53,454 nucleotides of DNA from Streptomyces atriruber (GCF_001418325.1 NZ_LIPN01000075.1:1-53454), one strand, 5' to 3'. Numbered from the stretch's first letter, positions 34,522-43,125 are shown. Made by a program: numbers and translations. The notes: a model not told the origin generated them from the sequence alone.

Positions 34522-34937
34522 TGTACGACCAGGAACGCGCACAACAGCCCCGGGCCGATAGGCCGAACCTCGCCGAGCAGCATGCCTCGCAGTTGCCCCG
34601 CTCCGAACCGGCTCGCACACCCGGTCAGCCGGTCATCAGCACCACCGATCCCGACCACACCCCAAGCCTCGTGCTTCTCCCCCAAAGCGATCGGGACAAG
34701 CTCACCCTGCGGCTCCAGCATGCCCTCAACACCTTCGTGGAGAGCCCACGACAGGCGCTGGAGGAGGCCGACGGCGTCTTCGACGAAGCCGTCACCCAGC
34801 TGACCGCGACCCTCACCGAGCGGCACCGTGTCCTGCGTGCAGGCTGGCGGGGCCAGGACACTGAAGCGCAGACGGAGGAATTACGGCTCGCGCTCAGGCA
34901 GTACAAGGAGACCACAGAGTTGCTGCTGCGCATGTAG
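34518..34937 (+). CDS. Soluble partner with FVESP-type helical domain
   Basis: 139 aa from ATG 34518, overlapping the stop of the upstream gene (ATGA). N-terminal 60 residues are low-complexity; residues 65-139 carry LTLRLQHALNTFVESPRQAL, EEADGVFDEAVTQLTATLTE, RHRVLRAGWRGQDTEAQTEE, LRLALRQYKETTELLL. It shares with the upstream gene FVESPxxA-EAD, a central L...L, and (T)EE-R-A(...)E-L. It has no membrane helix. The two products may form a membrane-anchor/soluble pair. Confidence 0.7.
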   Translation: MMYDQERAQQPRADRPNLAEQHASQLPRSEPARTPGQPVISTTDPDHTPSLVLLPQSDRDKLTLRLQHALNTFVESPRQALEEADGVFDEAVTQLTATLTERHRVLRAGWRGQDTEAQTEELRLALRQYKETTELLLRM

Positions 34938-34947
34938 CGCCCGCCGG

Positions 34948-35538
34948 TCAGTGAAGCTGCCACCACGCAGGAAGCACAGCCGCCGCAGGAACTCGGTGCG
35001 CAAGCCCGCACCGGTTGACATGCGGCGGCTGTGCCCTGGAGTCGGCTCGGTCTGATTGACGCCCGGCGACGCACCGAGCACGACATGGTGGACGCTGCTC
35101 GGAGGATTTCCCGTCGGCCGGGCTTGTCCCACGCGCAGCGCCACCGGCTTCATGCTCTAGCGGGTACCGCAGGAGGCTCCTTCTTGGACCGTGGCCGCGA
35201 TGAGGAACCGCGGGGGGCATCAGGGGTTCCTCCACCTCGATCCTCAGATCGTGGCTCACCAGCTGCTCAATCACACCGTCGCCGCCCGGGAGGGCGGTCC
35301 AGGTTGTCTTGCCCGTACCGCTTGGCATCGTCATCACCACCGCGCCGAACTGTGCCGACGGCACCCCCAGGAGTTCGCCGGTGGCCTTGTTCTTCGACTG
35401 GACTCCGGCCCCGCAGGCCCCCGCGATCCGTCCACCCCGCCCGACCTGAGCCCGCTCCAACGTCGTCTCCTCGCGCGGCGTAGGGTGACCATGGTTCACT
35501 CCCCAAGTGAACACCTGGGTGCCGTCCATGGACGTCAT
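34948..35538 (-). CDS. Unrecognised ORF coupled to desaturase
   Basis: 196 aa; its ATG overlaps the desaturase stop as ATGA (35535-35538). The first 105 codons (to about 35224) have strong G/C third-position bias and a protein-like sequence including ELLGVPSAQFGAVVMTMPSG, TGKTTWTALPGGDGVIEQLV and SHDLRIEVEEPL. SGTGKTT resembles a P-loop but without the usual GxxxxGK spacing context. After that the bias falls and the sequence looks non-coding, so the true gene may be truncated. If not coding, the 34938-35534 stretch holds nothing else I recognise. Confidence 0.35.
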   Translation of the reverse strand: MTSMDGTQVFTWGVNHGHPTPREETTLERAQVGRGGRIAGACGAGVQSKNKATGELLGVPSAQFGAVVMTMPSGTGKTTWTALPGGDGVIEQLVSHDLRIEVEEPLMPPAVPHRGHGPRRSLLRYPLEHEAGGAARGTSPADGKSSEQRPPCRARCVAGRQSDRADSRAQPPHVNRCGLAHRVPAAAVLPAWWQLH

Positions 35539-36623
35539 TTCCCCGGTACGGCGAAGCGCAGGATGCGCCCCCAGGTGGAGCCGTACTGTCGCCACAGCGG
35601 CCCGGTGACGTAACGAATGCCGTACTTCTCGCAGAGTTCCCGCACGCGCGGGGCGATGTCTGCGTAGCGGTTGCTGGGCAGGTCGGGGAAGGCGTGGTGC
35701 TCGATCTGGTGGCCGAGGTTGCCGCTGAGGATGTGGAAGAGCGGGCCGCCCTCGATGTTGGCCGAGCCCTGGATCTGCCGCAGGTACCACTGTCCACGCG
35801 TCTCGCCCTCTATGTGCTCCTCGGTGAAGGTCTGGACGTCGCCGGGGAAGTGGCCGCAGAAGATGATGGTGTTGGTCCACAGGTTGCGCACGGTGTTGGC
35901 GGTGAGGTTGCCGAGCAGGCACGGCAGGGCGGATGGCCCGGCGAGAAGCGGGAAGAGGACATAGTCCTTGGCGAGTTGGCGGGTTGCCTTGGAGAGGAAC
36001 CCGCTCAGGTCGGCCGCGAAGGAGCGCCATGTCTTGCGTCCCGCGGCGACGGCATCGGGCTCCAGGTCGTACAGCGCGATGCCCCACTCGAAGAACGGGG
36101 CGAGGACGAGGTTGTAGAGCGGCTGGGCGAGATGGCGCGGGCGCCAGCGCTGGTCGGCACTCATCCGGAAGACGATGTATCCGAGGTCTCGGTCGCGGTC
36201 GACGACGTTGGTCCAGGTGTGATGCAGGTGGTTATGGGTGTGTTTCCATGCCTCGGCGGGGGTGAGGAAGTCCCACTCCCAGGTGGTCGAGTGGATGGCC
36301 GGGTCGCCCATCCAGTCCCACTGGCCGTGCAGGATGTTGTGGCCCAGCTCCATGTTCTCCAGGATCTTGGCGATGGAGAGCATGGCCGTGCCCGCCGCCC
36401 AGGCGGGCGGGAACAGCGAGACGGCCAGAGCTGTCCGGCCTCCCGCCTCCAGGCCGCGCTGGGTGGCGATCACGGTACGGATGTAACGGGCGTCGTCGGC
36501 GCCGCGTGCGGCGAGGACCTCGGAGCGGATGCGGTCGAGCTCCGCACCGAATTCCTCGCAGAGATCCTTGCCGAGGTGCTTTCCGGGGGTCGTCTCGGTG
36601 GAATCGAGCGGGGTCACAGTCAC
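35535..36623 (-). CDS. Membrane fatty-acid desaturase (DesA3/linoleoyl-type)
   Basis: 362 aa from GTG 36623 with AAGGAG 5 nt upstream. The three His boxes of acyl-lipid/acyl-CoA desaturases are present: ELGHNILHGQ, HTHNHLHH and HQIEHHAFP. Hydrophobic regions flank them (VSLFPPAWAAGTAMLSIA, YVLFPLLAGPSALPCLLGNL). These di-iron enzymes need electrons from a ferredoxin/reductase, and the gene just upstream on the same strand is such a reductase, though broken. Substrate position is not predictable. A DosR-like 14-mer lies 28-41 bp upstream, inside the reductase tail. Confidence 0.92.
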   Translation of the reverse strand: MTVTPLDSTETTPGKHLGKDLCEEFGAELDRIRSEVLAARGADDARYIRTVIATQRGLEAGGRTALAVSLFPPAWAAGTAMLSIAKILENMELGHNILHGQWDWMGDPAIHSTTWEWDFLTPAEAWKHTHNHLHHTWTNVVDRDRDLGYIVFRMSADQRWRPRHLAQPLYNLVLAPFFEWGIALYDLEPDAVAAGRKTWRSFAADLSGFLSKATRQLAKDYVLFPLLAGPSALPCLLGNLTANTVRNLWTNTIIFCGHFPGDVQTFTEEHIEGETRGQWYLRQIQGSANIEGGPLFHILSGNLGHQIEHHAFPDLPSNRYADIAPRVRELCEKYGIRYVTGPLWRQYGSTWGRILRFAVPGK

Positions 36624-36639
36624 GGGGACTCCTTGGTGG

Positions 36640-37293
36640 CTAGGCGTCAAGGGCCAGCGGTCCCACCGCCGCCGAGACACAGGTCTGGATCATCTGGCCG
36701 GTCCGTTCGTGGACTTCACCGGTACGCAGGTCGCGTACGCGGCCGTACGTCAGGGGGGGTGAGGCAGCCGAAGCAGATGCCGCGTCGGCATCCGTACGGC
36801 ATCGCCACACCCGCCGACTCGCCTACGACGAGCAGCGGGGTCGTGGCGTCCGCCGTGCTCTCAGCACCGGTGCGCGTGAACAGCACCCGGCAGCCGCTGC
36901 CTGCGGTGACCATCAGGATGCGGGGCGGAGGTTGGTCCGGAGGAGCGAATTCCCCTTGTGTCGGGCAGAGTCGAAGGACAGTGTCCGGAAGGGTCCGATG
37001 GGCCGGCCGCGGCGACACCGTGCCGTCGGGCACCGCCTTGACGGTGATCGTCAGGAACCCGTCCTCTCGACCTGGCACCGAAGTGAGGGAGTACGTGCGC
37101 CAATGCCCCCGGCCGGGCCGGAGGGTGAGCGTGGCGGCGTCCGCGGTCTCCGGGCTCACCGCTGTCACCCGCCCCACCGGGAAGCGGGCATCGAGGGGGG
37201 CACCAGTCCGAGATAGTCGTCCGGGGTGAGCGGACTGGTCAGCCGGGAGACGGCGGTCAGCAATCCACGTACGAGAGCCGGTACGGCAGGCAT
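36640..37293 (-). pseudogene. Ferredoxin reductase (FAD/2Fe-2S) pseudogene
   Basis: ATG 37293 opens MPAVPALVRGLLTAVSRLTS, PLTPDDYLGLV. Homology then shifts frame at a 6-G run (37195-37200) to RFPVGRVTAVSPETADAATL, TLRPGRGHWRTYSLTSVPGR, ITVKAVPDGTVS, where about 20 residues before HWRTYS are missing. The NAD-domain is mostly deleted (TAGSG joins CRVLFTR). The 2Fe-2S domain remains as GVAMPYGCRRGICFGCL, then a 7-G run (36753-36759) shifts frame again to GRVRDLRTGEVHERTGQMIQ and TCVSAAVGPLALDA. The usual electron donor of the downstream desaturase, now non-functional. Confidence 0.85.
36651..36664. promoter_or_regulatory. DosR-like 14-mer before desaturase gene
   Basis: GGGCC-AGCG-GTCCC matches GGGNC-N4-GNCCC, 28-41 bp upstream of the start at 36623. 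It lies in the 3' coding tail of the reductase pseudogene and could simply reflect GPLAL codons. Confidence 0.25.
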
Positions 37294-37712
37294 CCACGGA
37301 GTCCTCTCGTCTCACAGCACGAGGAGCTGCGTACGTCGAGTCGTCCCGGGCCCGGCTGAAGCTACGAAACCACGACTGCGCGAATCGACGCGCGGCCAGG
37401 AGGCGCATCCCGCCACACGCGAGCTGCGGAATCCGGCGAGCGCGTATCCGCACGGCGCAGTGGGCTGCGAGGGCACGTCCGGATAGACCGGGTGGAAATG
37501 GCCGGAAGGCGGCGCCGATTCCGCGCTGCCCGACCGCTGCATGAAGCGACCGCAACTCCGCTCCGCGCAGGGCTCTCATCGAGCACAGGAAAACCGCTCC
37601 TGTTCCCAGGTCGGCCCGGCAACAGGAGCGACGCCGCCACACCTGACGGCACGGCAGGTTGTCTGCCAAACGCGCGTCGGACGATCGCGCCACCCCGGCC
37701 GGCCCCGAACGG
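37294..37712. other. Gene-free stretch containing SPFH terminator
   Basis: No homologous frame. It contains the reductase promoter region and the hairpin at 37595-37630. Nothing else recognised. Confidence 0.5.
37595..37630 (-). terminator. Intrinsic terminator of SPFH gene
   Basis: A perfect 10-bp stem (CGCTCCTGTT / AACAGGAGCG) with a 16-nt loop, followed on the minus strand by GTTTTCC, a rare T-tract in this GC-rich DNA. It is 83 bp after the SPFH stop at 37713. Confidence 0.65.
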
Positions 37713-38723
37713 TCAACCGCTCAAGGCTTCCTCGGCGTCACGCCGCGTCGGCCAGTTGTCCCGCCGCTCCTGGGCCACCTCCTCACGGCTGACGGCCACC
37801 TCCTCACGGCTGCCGGCCAGCTCTTCATGCAGAGAGGCCGACCGCGCGGGGGCCGGTGCGGGGATGGCGGGCTCCGGGATCACGGCCCCTGCGGAGAGCG
37901 CGGCGTGCCTGTCGCGCCGGCGCACGAGCCGCCCGTCGGACTCGGCACTGCTGTGCCCACCCTCGCGGCTCTGATGTTCGAAAAAGCGGAGCATCTCCAC
38001 GGGGAACGGCATCACGAGGGTGCTGTTCTTCTCGGCTGAGACGTCCACCACGGTCTGCAACAGGCGCAGTTGGAGTGCTCCGGGGGTGTCGGCCATGGTC
38101 GCGGCGGCATCGGTCAGCCGCTGGGACGCCTGGAACTCTCCGTCGGCGGCGATGACCCGCGCGCGGCGTTCCCGCTCGGCCTCGGCCTGCTTCGACATCG
38201 AGCGCATCATCGATTCCGGAAGGGCGATGTCCTTGATCTCGACGCGCTCGATGCGCAGCCCCCAGGGTTCCTCAGTGGGGGCGTCCATCACCTTCTTGAG
38301 TTCCGCGTTGATGTGGTCACGGTCGGAGAGCAGCGTGTCCAGGTCGGCCCTGCCGATGACCGAGCGGAGCGACGTCTGGGCGATCTGGGAGACGGCGGCA
38401 GGATAGTCGCGCACGTTCACCAGGGCCTTCACGGGGTCGATGACCTTGAAGTAGACGACCGCGTCGACGGTGAGCGTCACGTTGTCGGCCGTAATGGACC
38501 CCTGCGGCGGGATGCCCAGGACCTCGGTCTGTACGGACACCTTCCGCATCCGGTCCCCGATCGGCCGGATGACACGCAGGCCCGGCCCGCGGATGTCCGG
38601 CAGCAGCCGCCCGAAGCGGAAGACCACGCCCTTCTCGTACTGCTGAACGTTGTGCAGGCTCAGGGCGAGCAGGACCAGCCCGGCCACGGCGCACACCGCC
38701 AGCACGGTGATCAGAACACCCAT
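37713..38723 (-). CDS. SPFH/stomatin-like (slipin) membrane protein
   Basis: 336 aa from ATG 38723 with AGGAAAGTGAG upstream. N-terminal helix (MGVLITVLAVCAVAGLVLLA), then the SPFH domain: NVQQYEKGVVFRFGRLLPDI, GPGLRVIRPIGDRMRKVSVQ, VDAVVYFKVIDPVKALVNVR, LRSVIGRADLDTLLSDRDHI. Then a coiled region (MMRSMSKQAEAERERRARVI) and an acidic/Arg tail with direct repeats of REEVA. Stomatins build membrane scaffolds in lipid microdomains. A fragment of a paralogue lies at 42740-43125. Confidence 0.93.
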   Translation of the reverse strand: MGVLITVLAVCAVAGLVLLALSLHNVQQYEKGVVFRFGRLLPDIRGPGLRVIRPIGDRMRKVSVQTEVLGIPPQGSITADNVTLTVDAVVYFKVIDPVKALVNVRDYPAAVSQIAQTSLRSVIGRADLDTLLSDRDHINAELKKVMDAPTEEPWGLRIERVEIKDIALPESMMRSMSKQAEAERERRARVIAADGEFQASQRLTDAAATMADTPGALQLRLLQTVVDVSAEKNSTLVMPFPVEMLRFFEHQSREGGHSSAESDGRLVRRRDRHAALSAGAVIPEPAIPAPAPARSASLHEELAGSREEVAVSREEVAQERRDNWPTRRDAEEALSG

Positions 38724-39316
38724 GGTTCTCACTTTCCTTACGTCGATGACGGTCCCGGACCCGAGCGGCCCGTGAAGCACACGGCACGGGAGAGCCCCAG
38801 CCTGTCGTCTGAGATGCGGCCGGGGTCTCGGGCTGCTGTCGAGTCTGTGGCGACCCGGCGTGCCGCCCGCTTCAGCCAGGACGACTCCGTGATGCGCCGG
38901 TCCGGTCGGCAGCGAGGCCACCACGCGACGTCGAACGCCCCCGTCACCTCGCCGTCGGCGGAACACAAACGGTCGGATCGGCCTGCGACACCGTGCGCAG
39001 GCGCGCCGCGTCCACCATCAGCCGGTCCACGCGCGAGGTGTGAAGCGAACCCCTCTCCGGACCGACCGGAGTCGGCTCGGCGAGGTCAGATCACCGAAAG
39101 CGACAACGGCATGGAAGCCGGTGCACGAAATACCCTCGGTAACACCAGCGTACTCCGTCGACCGGCCAAGCGGACTCCCCGTCCCGGCAGTGCGGCCGGT
39201 CCCGGACCGGGCACGTGCAGCCTGCCCAGCCGGGTTCGGCGACAACACCCCCAGGCCCGCGCCCGGGTGCCGCGGACCCGGGGGTGGACCGAAAGCCACC
39301 CTCAAAGAACTACGGC
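38724..39316. other. Intergenic stretch with one copy of a repeated element
   Basis: No gene. At 39084-39156 it holds copy A of a 50-70 bp element repeated at 40818-40870 and 41672-41745. Otherwise nothing recognised. Confidence 0.5.
39084..39156 (-). repeat. Copy A of desaturase/DUF5994-linked element
   Basis: Read on the minus strand it contains GGAGTACGCTGG, then GAGGGTATTTCGTGCACCGG and CTTCCATGCCG. The same order with substitutions is seen in copies B and C. In translation all three read EY-x(4)-E-x-x-S-x-(T/S)-G. It is downstream of the DUF5994 gene at 39317. Confidence 0.5.
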
Positions 39317-39739
39317 TCACAACCCCACGCTGTCCCACAAAGCAGTGGCCATACTCTCCATCAGCCGCCTGACCTCCGCGTCCGTGGCGGCAGGCGGCAC
39401 CACCCGTAGGTCCCACCGGCCACAGCCGGGCGCCAGCAGACAGACGGTGGACGGGGAGTGCTGGGTGGTCGTGCGGCGCAGGCGTACGACCTGATGGGCG
39501 ACGAGCAGTCGACCCGGGAACGGGGACCATACGGCCTCGTCCACGAGAACGCTGGTGACCTGTCCCCAGGCGTGCGGCAGTACGGCCAGCAGCCTGGGCA
39601 GTTCGCACACCAGATCGAGCGAGTGGGGCCACCAGGCGCCGTCGATGCGCCGAGGCATGTGGCCCTGTGCCGGCTGGGACACCAGACGCAGGCGGACAGC
39701 GGACAACGAGGAGAGCGGGGGCGGCGGGGCAAGTGTCAT
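39317..39739 (-). CDS. DUF5994 family protein
   Basis: 140 aa, ATG 39739 with CAGGAG upstream. The family core is visible: RRIDGAWWPHSLDLVCELPR, VLPHAWGQVTSVLVDEAVWS, PGRLLVAHQVVRLRR, VCLLAPGCGRWDLRVVPP, AEVRRLM. DUF5994 proteins are small, actinobacterial and uncharacterised. It lies 33 bp downstream of a broken desaturase gene on the same strand; an opposite-strand pair at 43676-45091 has the same order. Confidence 0.88.
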   Translation of the reverse strand: MTLAPPPPLSSLSAVRLRLVSQPAQGHMPRRIDGAWWPHSLDLVCELPRLLAVLPHAWGQVTSVLVDEAVWSPFPGRLLVAHQVVRLRRTTTQHSPSTVCLLAPGCGRWDLRVVPPAATDAEVRRLMESMATALWDSVGL

Positions 39740-39772
39740 GACAACTCCTGAACGGGATGCGGTCGCTCGTGT

Positions 39773-40560
39773 TCACGCGCGGCGGGCGGCGAGACGGTCC
39801 GGGGTGGGGCAGCGCACGTCCCAGCCCCAGCCGAGGCGTTCGAAGAAGCGGACCACGGCAGCGGACGGGAGAGCTGGCCGCGGTCGACGCCGTGCCGGGC
39901 GCAGGCGGGAAGGCACGGTGCAGGTTGTGCCGGCTCTCGCCGAACGAGAGCAGGGCCAGGGGCCACAGGTTGGTGGCACGGCCGTGACGACGGGTACGGA
40001 ACGGCCGCTCACCGATCACATGGCAGAGGGAGCTCCCGCCCCACGTGACGTGGTGGAGCAGGGCGACACGGACAAGTCCCGCCCACAGCAGGGCGGTCAG
40101 GGCGGACACCCAGCTGCCGCCGATCAGCCACCCCGCGGCGAAGGGCAGGGTGAGGATGAGCACACAGGGCCGGGAGGGCCCGGGACACGGTCCGGATGTC
40201 ACGGTCGGCCAGCAGATCGGGAGCGTAACTCGCCGCGGGCGTGCGGTCGTTGCGGAACGGCCAGCCGACATGGGCATCCACCGGTCCGCGCAACTGGCCA
40301 CGTACAGGGGTGCCGTAGCGATACGGAGAGCGAGGATCGCCCGGCCGGTCGGTGGAGGCGTGATGGCGAATGGGGTCTCCCTGTTCGAGCGAAGCCGAGA
40401 GCTCGGAGAAGGATGGCGACGCCGAGGCCCGTGACGGTGTAGAGCACCGCGGCGATCAGGACATCGAGGGGATGGAACAGGCGCCCCACAGCAGCCGGAC
40501 GGCCGGATCGAGTGAGAGACGTGCGCGGTCCTTGATCTCGTTGACGACAGTGCGGCCGGG
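39773..40560 (-). pseudogene. Acyl-CoA desaturase pseudogene
   Basis: Fragments in several frames follow the intact gene at 43676-44677: EIKDRARLSLDPAVRLLW, GRLFHPLDVLIAAVLYTVTG then LGVAI, a jump that deletes the HRGLTH and HRRHH boxes, then RGQLRGPVDAHVGWPFRNDR, TPAASYAPDLLADRDIRTVS, LTLPFAAGWLIGGSWVSALT, LLHHVTWGGSSLCHVIGERP, NLWPLALLSFGESRHNLHRA and a final WDVRCPTPDRLAARRA. Two metal-binding His boxes are gone and several frameshifts exist, so it is dead. Upstream limit approximate. Confidence 0.85.
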
Positions 40561-40817
40561 GCCCCGGTCTGCGCCTCTTCGACGATGAGTGCGTCACGGC
40601 ATCGCTGAGAGCGGATGCGAGTCGCACGGACGGTGGGTGCGGGCGCTTGGACTGGCTGGGACGTGGAGAGTGGTCAGCGGGGCCATCGGGCGATCTCGCT
40701 CTGGTGGACACGATCGGTGGGCGGTCTGCTGGAGCCGAGCGGACCGGCGGCGCACGAGGGGCCCAGCGTGAGTCGAGCGCCCGTTCCTGAGGGGCCGAAA
40801 CGAGGACCAGACTGGTC

Positions 40818-40870
40818 CGAACGCCGGAGTACGACGTGCCCTCGACGTTGTCAGCGTACTCCTGCCGCTC
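40818..40870 (-). repeat. Copy C of desaturase/DUF5994-linked element
   Basis: On the minus strand GGAGTACGCTGACAACGTCG, then AGGGCACGTCGTACTCCGG. The plus strand has GGAGTAC and GTACTCC 25 bp apart as an inverted repeat. It is upstream of the minus-strand desaturase pseudogene and is the most diverged copy. Confidence 0.45.
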
Positions 40871-41671
40871 GGGACGGCCGTTCCTGCGCATCTCTGTGGT
40901 GCGGTGGCCGCCAACGGCCGATACCCGACGGCGGGTTGGTCGGTCCTGAACTGCTAGCTACTGCTCTACCTACGGCACCGGGCGGTGAGATCTGCTCGCC
41001 ATCCTGCCCGAGGCCGAGGTGAAGTTCGCTCTTCGCCGCGGACCGAGCCGGGCACACAGTCCCGACGGCCTACGCACCGCTCGATCCGGACGAGGCCGGG
41101 GGTACGAAGGCGGTGCCTGCGCGACGTCCGCAGCGGTACCGACTTACGGGCACGCCCACGGTAGTCACCTGATCGTGGTGCCGGCCGCCAAGCAGGCCAG
41201 CACTTGTCCACAGGGCGACCAGGCACCCAACCGCCAACGCACGACGTTGGACGCGAGCTCCGCATGATCACCCACACTCGCAGGGCGAGGTCCCCGATGT
41301 ACGGGCGCCCCGAATGATCCGGTCGTACGCCCTTCACGGCAGCGGGTACCCGCCCCACACGGCGTACGAGGCAGATGAGTCAGCCGGTGATGTGAGCACC
41401 GCCGCCGTCCATCGGCCTCTGGCTCCCGGTCCCCGGGTCGGCGCGGCATCATCGAAGCCCAGCTGGGGCCGTATCGCCGACAACCGCGGTACCAGCCTCC
41501 GTCCTCCCGACAGATGCGGGGTACTCCCGCGACCCCGCTGCCGACACCCCGCCGAAGGCGCCCGGTGTCCACGCGTTCCGCGGTCATGTGACGCCTGGGA
41601 GGAGTAGTGACACACGCCCCGGGAGCGGAGTGTGTGAACTCGGTTGCTCCACCTGGCCCGTTGAGCCCGGA

Positions 41672-41745
41672 CCAGGAGTACCCTGGAGGTATCGAGAGCA
41701 TTTCGCACACTGGCTTCCATGCTGACGTCGTTCTCGGTGAGCAAA
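41672..41745 (+). repeat. Copy B of desaturase/DUF5994-linked element
   Basis: Reads GGAGTACCCTGGAGGTATCG, AGAGCATTTCGCACACTGGC, TTCCATGCTGACG, the counterpart of copy A. It lies 50-123 bp upstream of the DUF5994 start at 41795, a promoter-like place. Confidence 0.5.
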
Positions 41746-41794
41746 GATGCCGGGCCGCCGTCCACGGACAGTCGCCTGGAGACGGGTTCGCGCC

Positions 41795-42373
41795 ATGTCC
41801 GCGACCATCAGCCTTCTTCCACCGCTTCCCACCCGACCTGCGGCCCCCGCCGTCCGCCTCTCGCTGAAAGCTCCGGGGGCGCCCCGTGGCCTGCTGGACG
41901 GCGCTTGGTGGCCCCGCTCCCGCGACCTGCTGCGGGAACTGCCCGATCTGACCGACGTGTTGGACTCGCACTGGGGGCGCATCACCCGCATCGCCGTCAA
42001 TCCCACCCACTGGCCCGTCATCCCGCGCAAGGTGCCCGTCCACGGGCACGTGGTGAAGGTCGGCTGGTTCACGACGGAGCTCGACCCGCACAAGGTCCTG
42101 CTGCTCTCCTACACCGTCGGCCGCTGGGACCTCTTGGTGATCCCACCCGGCACCGGCGCCGACGCGGCCGCACGGCTGATGGCCGCCGCGAGCGACCCCG
42201 CAGGCCCGGCGCTGACCGCGAGCGCGCTGATGGCCGCGGAGGAATCCCGGCACGGGGACGCGTGCGCCGACCGGGCACAGGATCCCGAGGAGTCGTGGGA
42301 GTACGAGGGCGGTGCGTCCTCGACCCACTCCGCCCCCGTGTCCGTGGCCGGCCGTCCCGGAACGGGGCGGTGA
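41795..42373 (+). CDS. DUF5994 family protein with long tail
   Basis: 192 aa from ATG 41795 (GGAGACGGG upstream). Core: VRLSLKAPGAPRGLLDGAWW, PRSRDLLRELPDLTDVLDSH, WGRITRIAVNPTHWPVIPRK, VKVGWFTTELDPHKVLLLSY, GRWDLLVIPPGTGADAAARL. An acidic, probably disordered tail of about 50 residues follows, absent from the other copies. The stop overlaps the start of the next small membrane gene (GTGA). Confidence 0.88.
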   Translation: MSATISLLPPLPTRPAAPAVRLSLKAPGAPRGLLDGAWWPRSRDLLRELPDLTDVLDSHWGRITRIAVNPTHWPVIPRKVPVHGHVVKVGWFTTELDPHKVLLLSYTVGRWDLLVIPPGTGADAAARLMAAASDPAGPALTASALMAAEESRHGDACADRAQDPEESWEYEGGASSTHSAPVSVAGRPGTGR

Positions 42374-42648
42374 CCGTGACGGACACAGCCCTGACCATCA
42401 GCGTCATCCTGATCATGGGCGTGGCGTACGTGATCCAGCGGCTCAACGCCCTGCTTGCCGGTCAGATGGCGCCGCCCCGCTCGGGCCGGTTCCTGCCCGG
42501 CGGCCGGGGCGCTCGGGGCAGCGCCACGCGACCGGTCCCGGGCCTGCCCGGGCCACCCGCCGTTCCCGAACGCCGCGACCATCGCGACGGGGGCCGCGGA
42601 CGGCTGCGCCCTCGGCGCCGGATCCAGCGGGCGCGCGCACGACGCTGA
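42370..42648 (+). CDS. Small single-pass membrane protein
   Basis: 92 aa from GTG 42370 (or GTG 42376), coupled to the DUF5994 gene by a GTGA overlap. One hydrophobic helix (LTISVILIMGVAYVIQRLNA), then an Arg/Gly/Pro-rich tail with repeated RGxRG/RRR. Coupling suggests a joint function with DUF5994. No family known. Confidence 0.6.
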   Translation: MTVTDTALTISVILIMGVAYVIQRLNALLAGQMAPPRSGRFLPGGRGARGSATRPVPGLPGPPAVPERRDHRDGGRGRLRPRRRIQRARARR

Positions 42649-42739
42649 ACCGGAGCGCAATCGACACCAACGCCCCTTCCAAGGCGCGTAATTGAATGCG
42701 CGGCGCCTTCGGGTGGGGAGCGCACGTGCAGCTTCTGGT

Positions 42740-43125
42740 CTCTCTCACTCGTCGTCATCGTCGGTCGGCGCCCCCTGGCCGAGACGCTGTCGGAGGCCGA
42801 CCGCAGCAACCTCGACATCCGCGCGACCTTGACGTCGCCACCACCGAGCGGGGCGTGGAAGTCACCCTCGTCGAGCTCAAGGACATCCAGCTGCCCGACA
42901 GCGTGAAGGGCGCTATGGCCCGCCAGGCCGAGGCGGAGCGCGAGGAGAGGGCGAAGTCCATCAACGCGGAAGGCGAATCGCTCGTCGCGGCAGCGCTCGG
43001 GGATGCCTCGGACATCATGACGGCCCGCCCTGTGTCCCTCCAACTCGGCACTCTGCAGGGCCTCGTGGAGAACGATGCCGACAAGAAAACCACTCGTCCT
43101 CCCGCCCCGCTGATGAGCACCATCG
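42740..43125 (+). pseudogene. SPFH/stomatin fragment
   Basis: One frame reads VGRRPLAETLSEADRSNLDI, RATL; it then shifts to LDVATTERGVEVTLVELKDI, QLPDSVKGAMARQAEAEREE, RAKSINAEGESLVAAALGDA, PVSLQLGTLQGLVENDADKK. This corresponds to the second half of an SPFH protein (compare IERVEIKDIALPESMMRSMS in 37713-38723). The first half and membrane helix are missing and a frameshift lies near 42828. Confidence 0.75.

Larger units (their letters stand above)
40561..41794. other. Long gene-free stretch with repeat copies B and C
   Basis: No frame here shows known domains, and third-position bias is weak. It holds two repeated elements (40818-40870 and 41672-41745). It may be relic sequence left by rearrangement between the two inverted desaturase-DUF5994 pairs. 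Confidence 0.5.

Noticed and set aside
34948..35300. SGTGKTT as proof of a P-loop NTPase
   Set aside because: No Walker B or family context and irregular spacing before the motif; treated as unassigned.
36651..36664. Counting the 14-mer before the desaturase as a firm regulon site
   Set aside because: It falls in the coding tail of the reductase gene where codons for GPLAL naturally produce it; listed with low confidence only.
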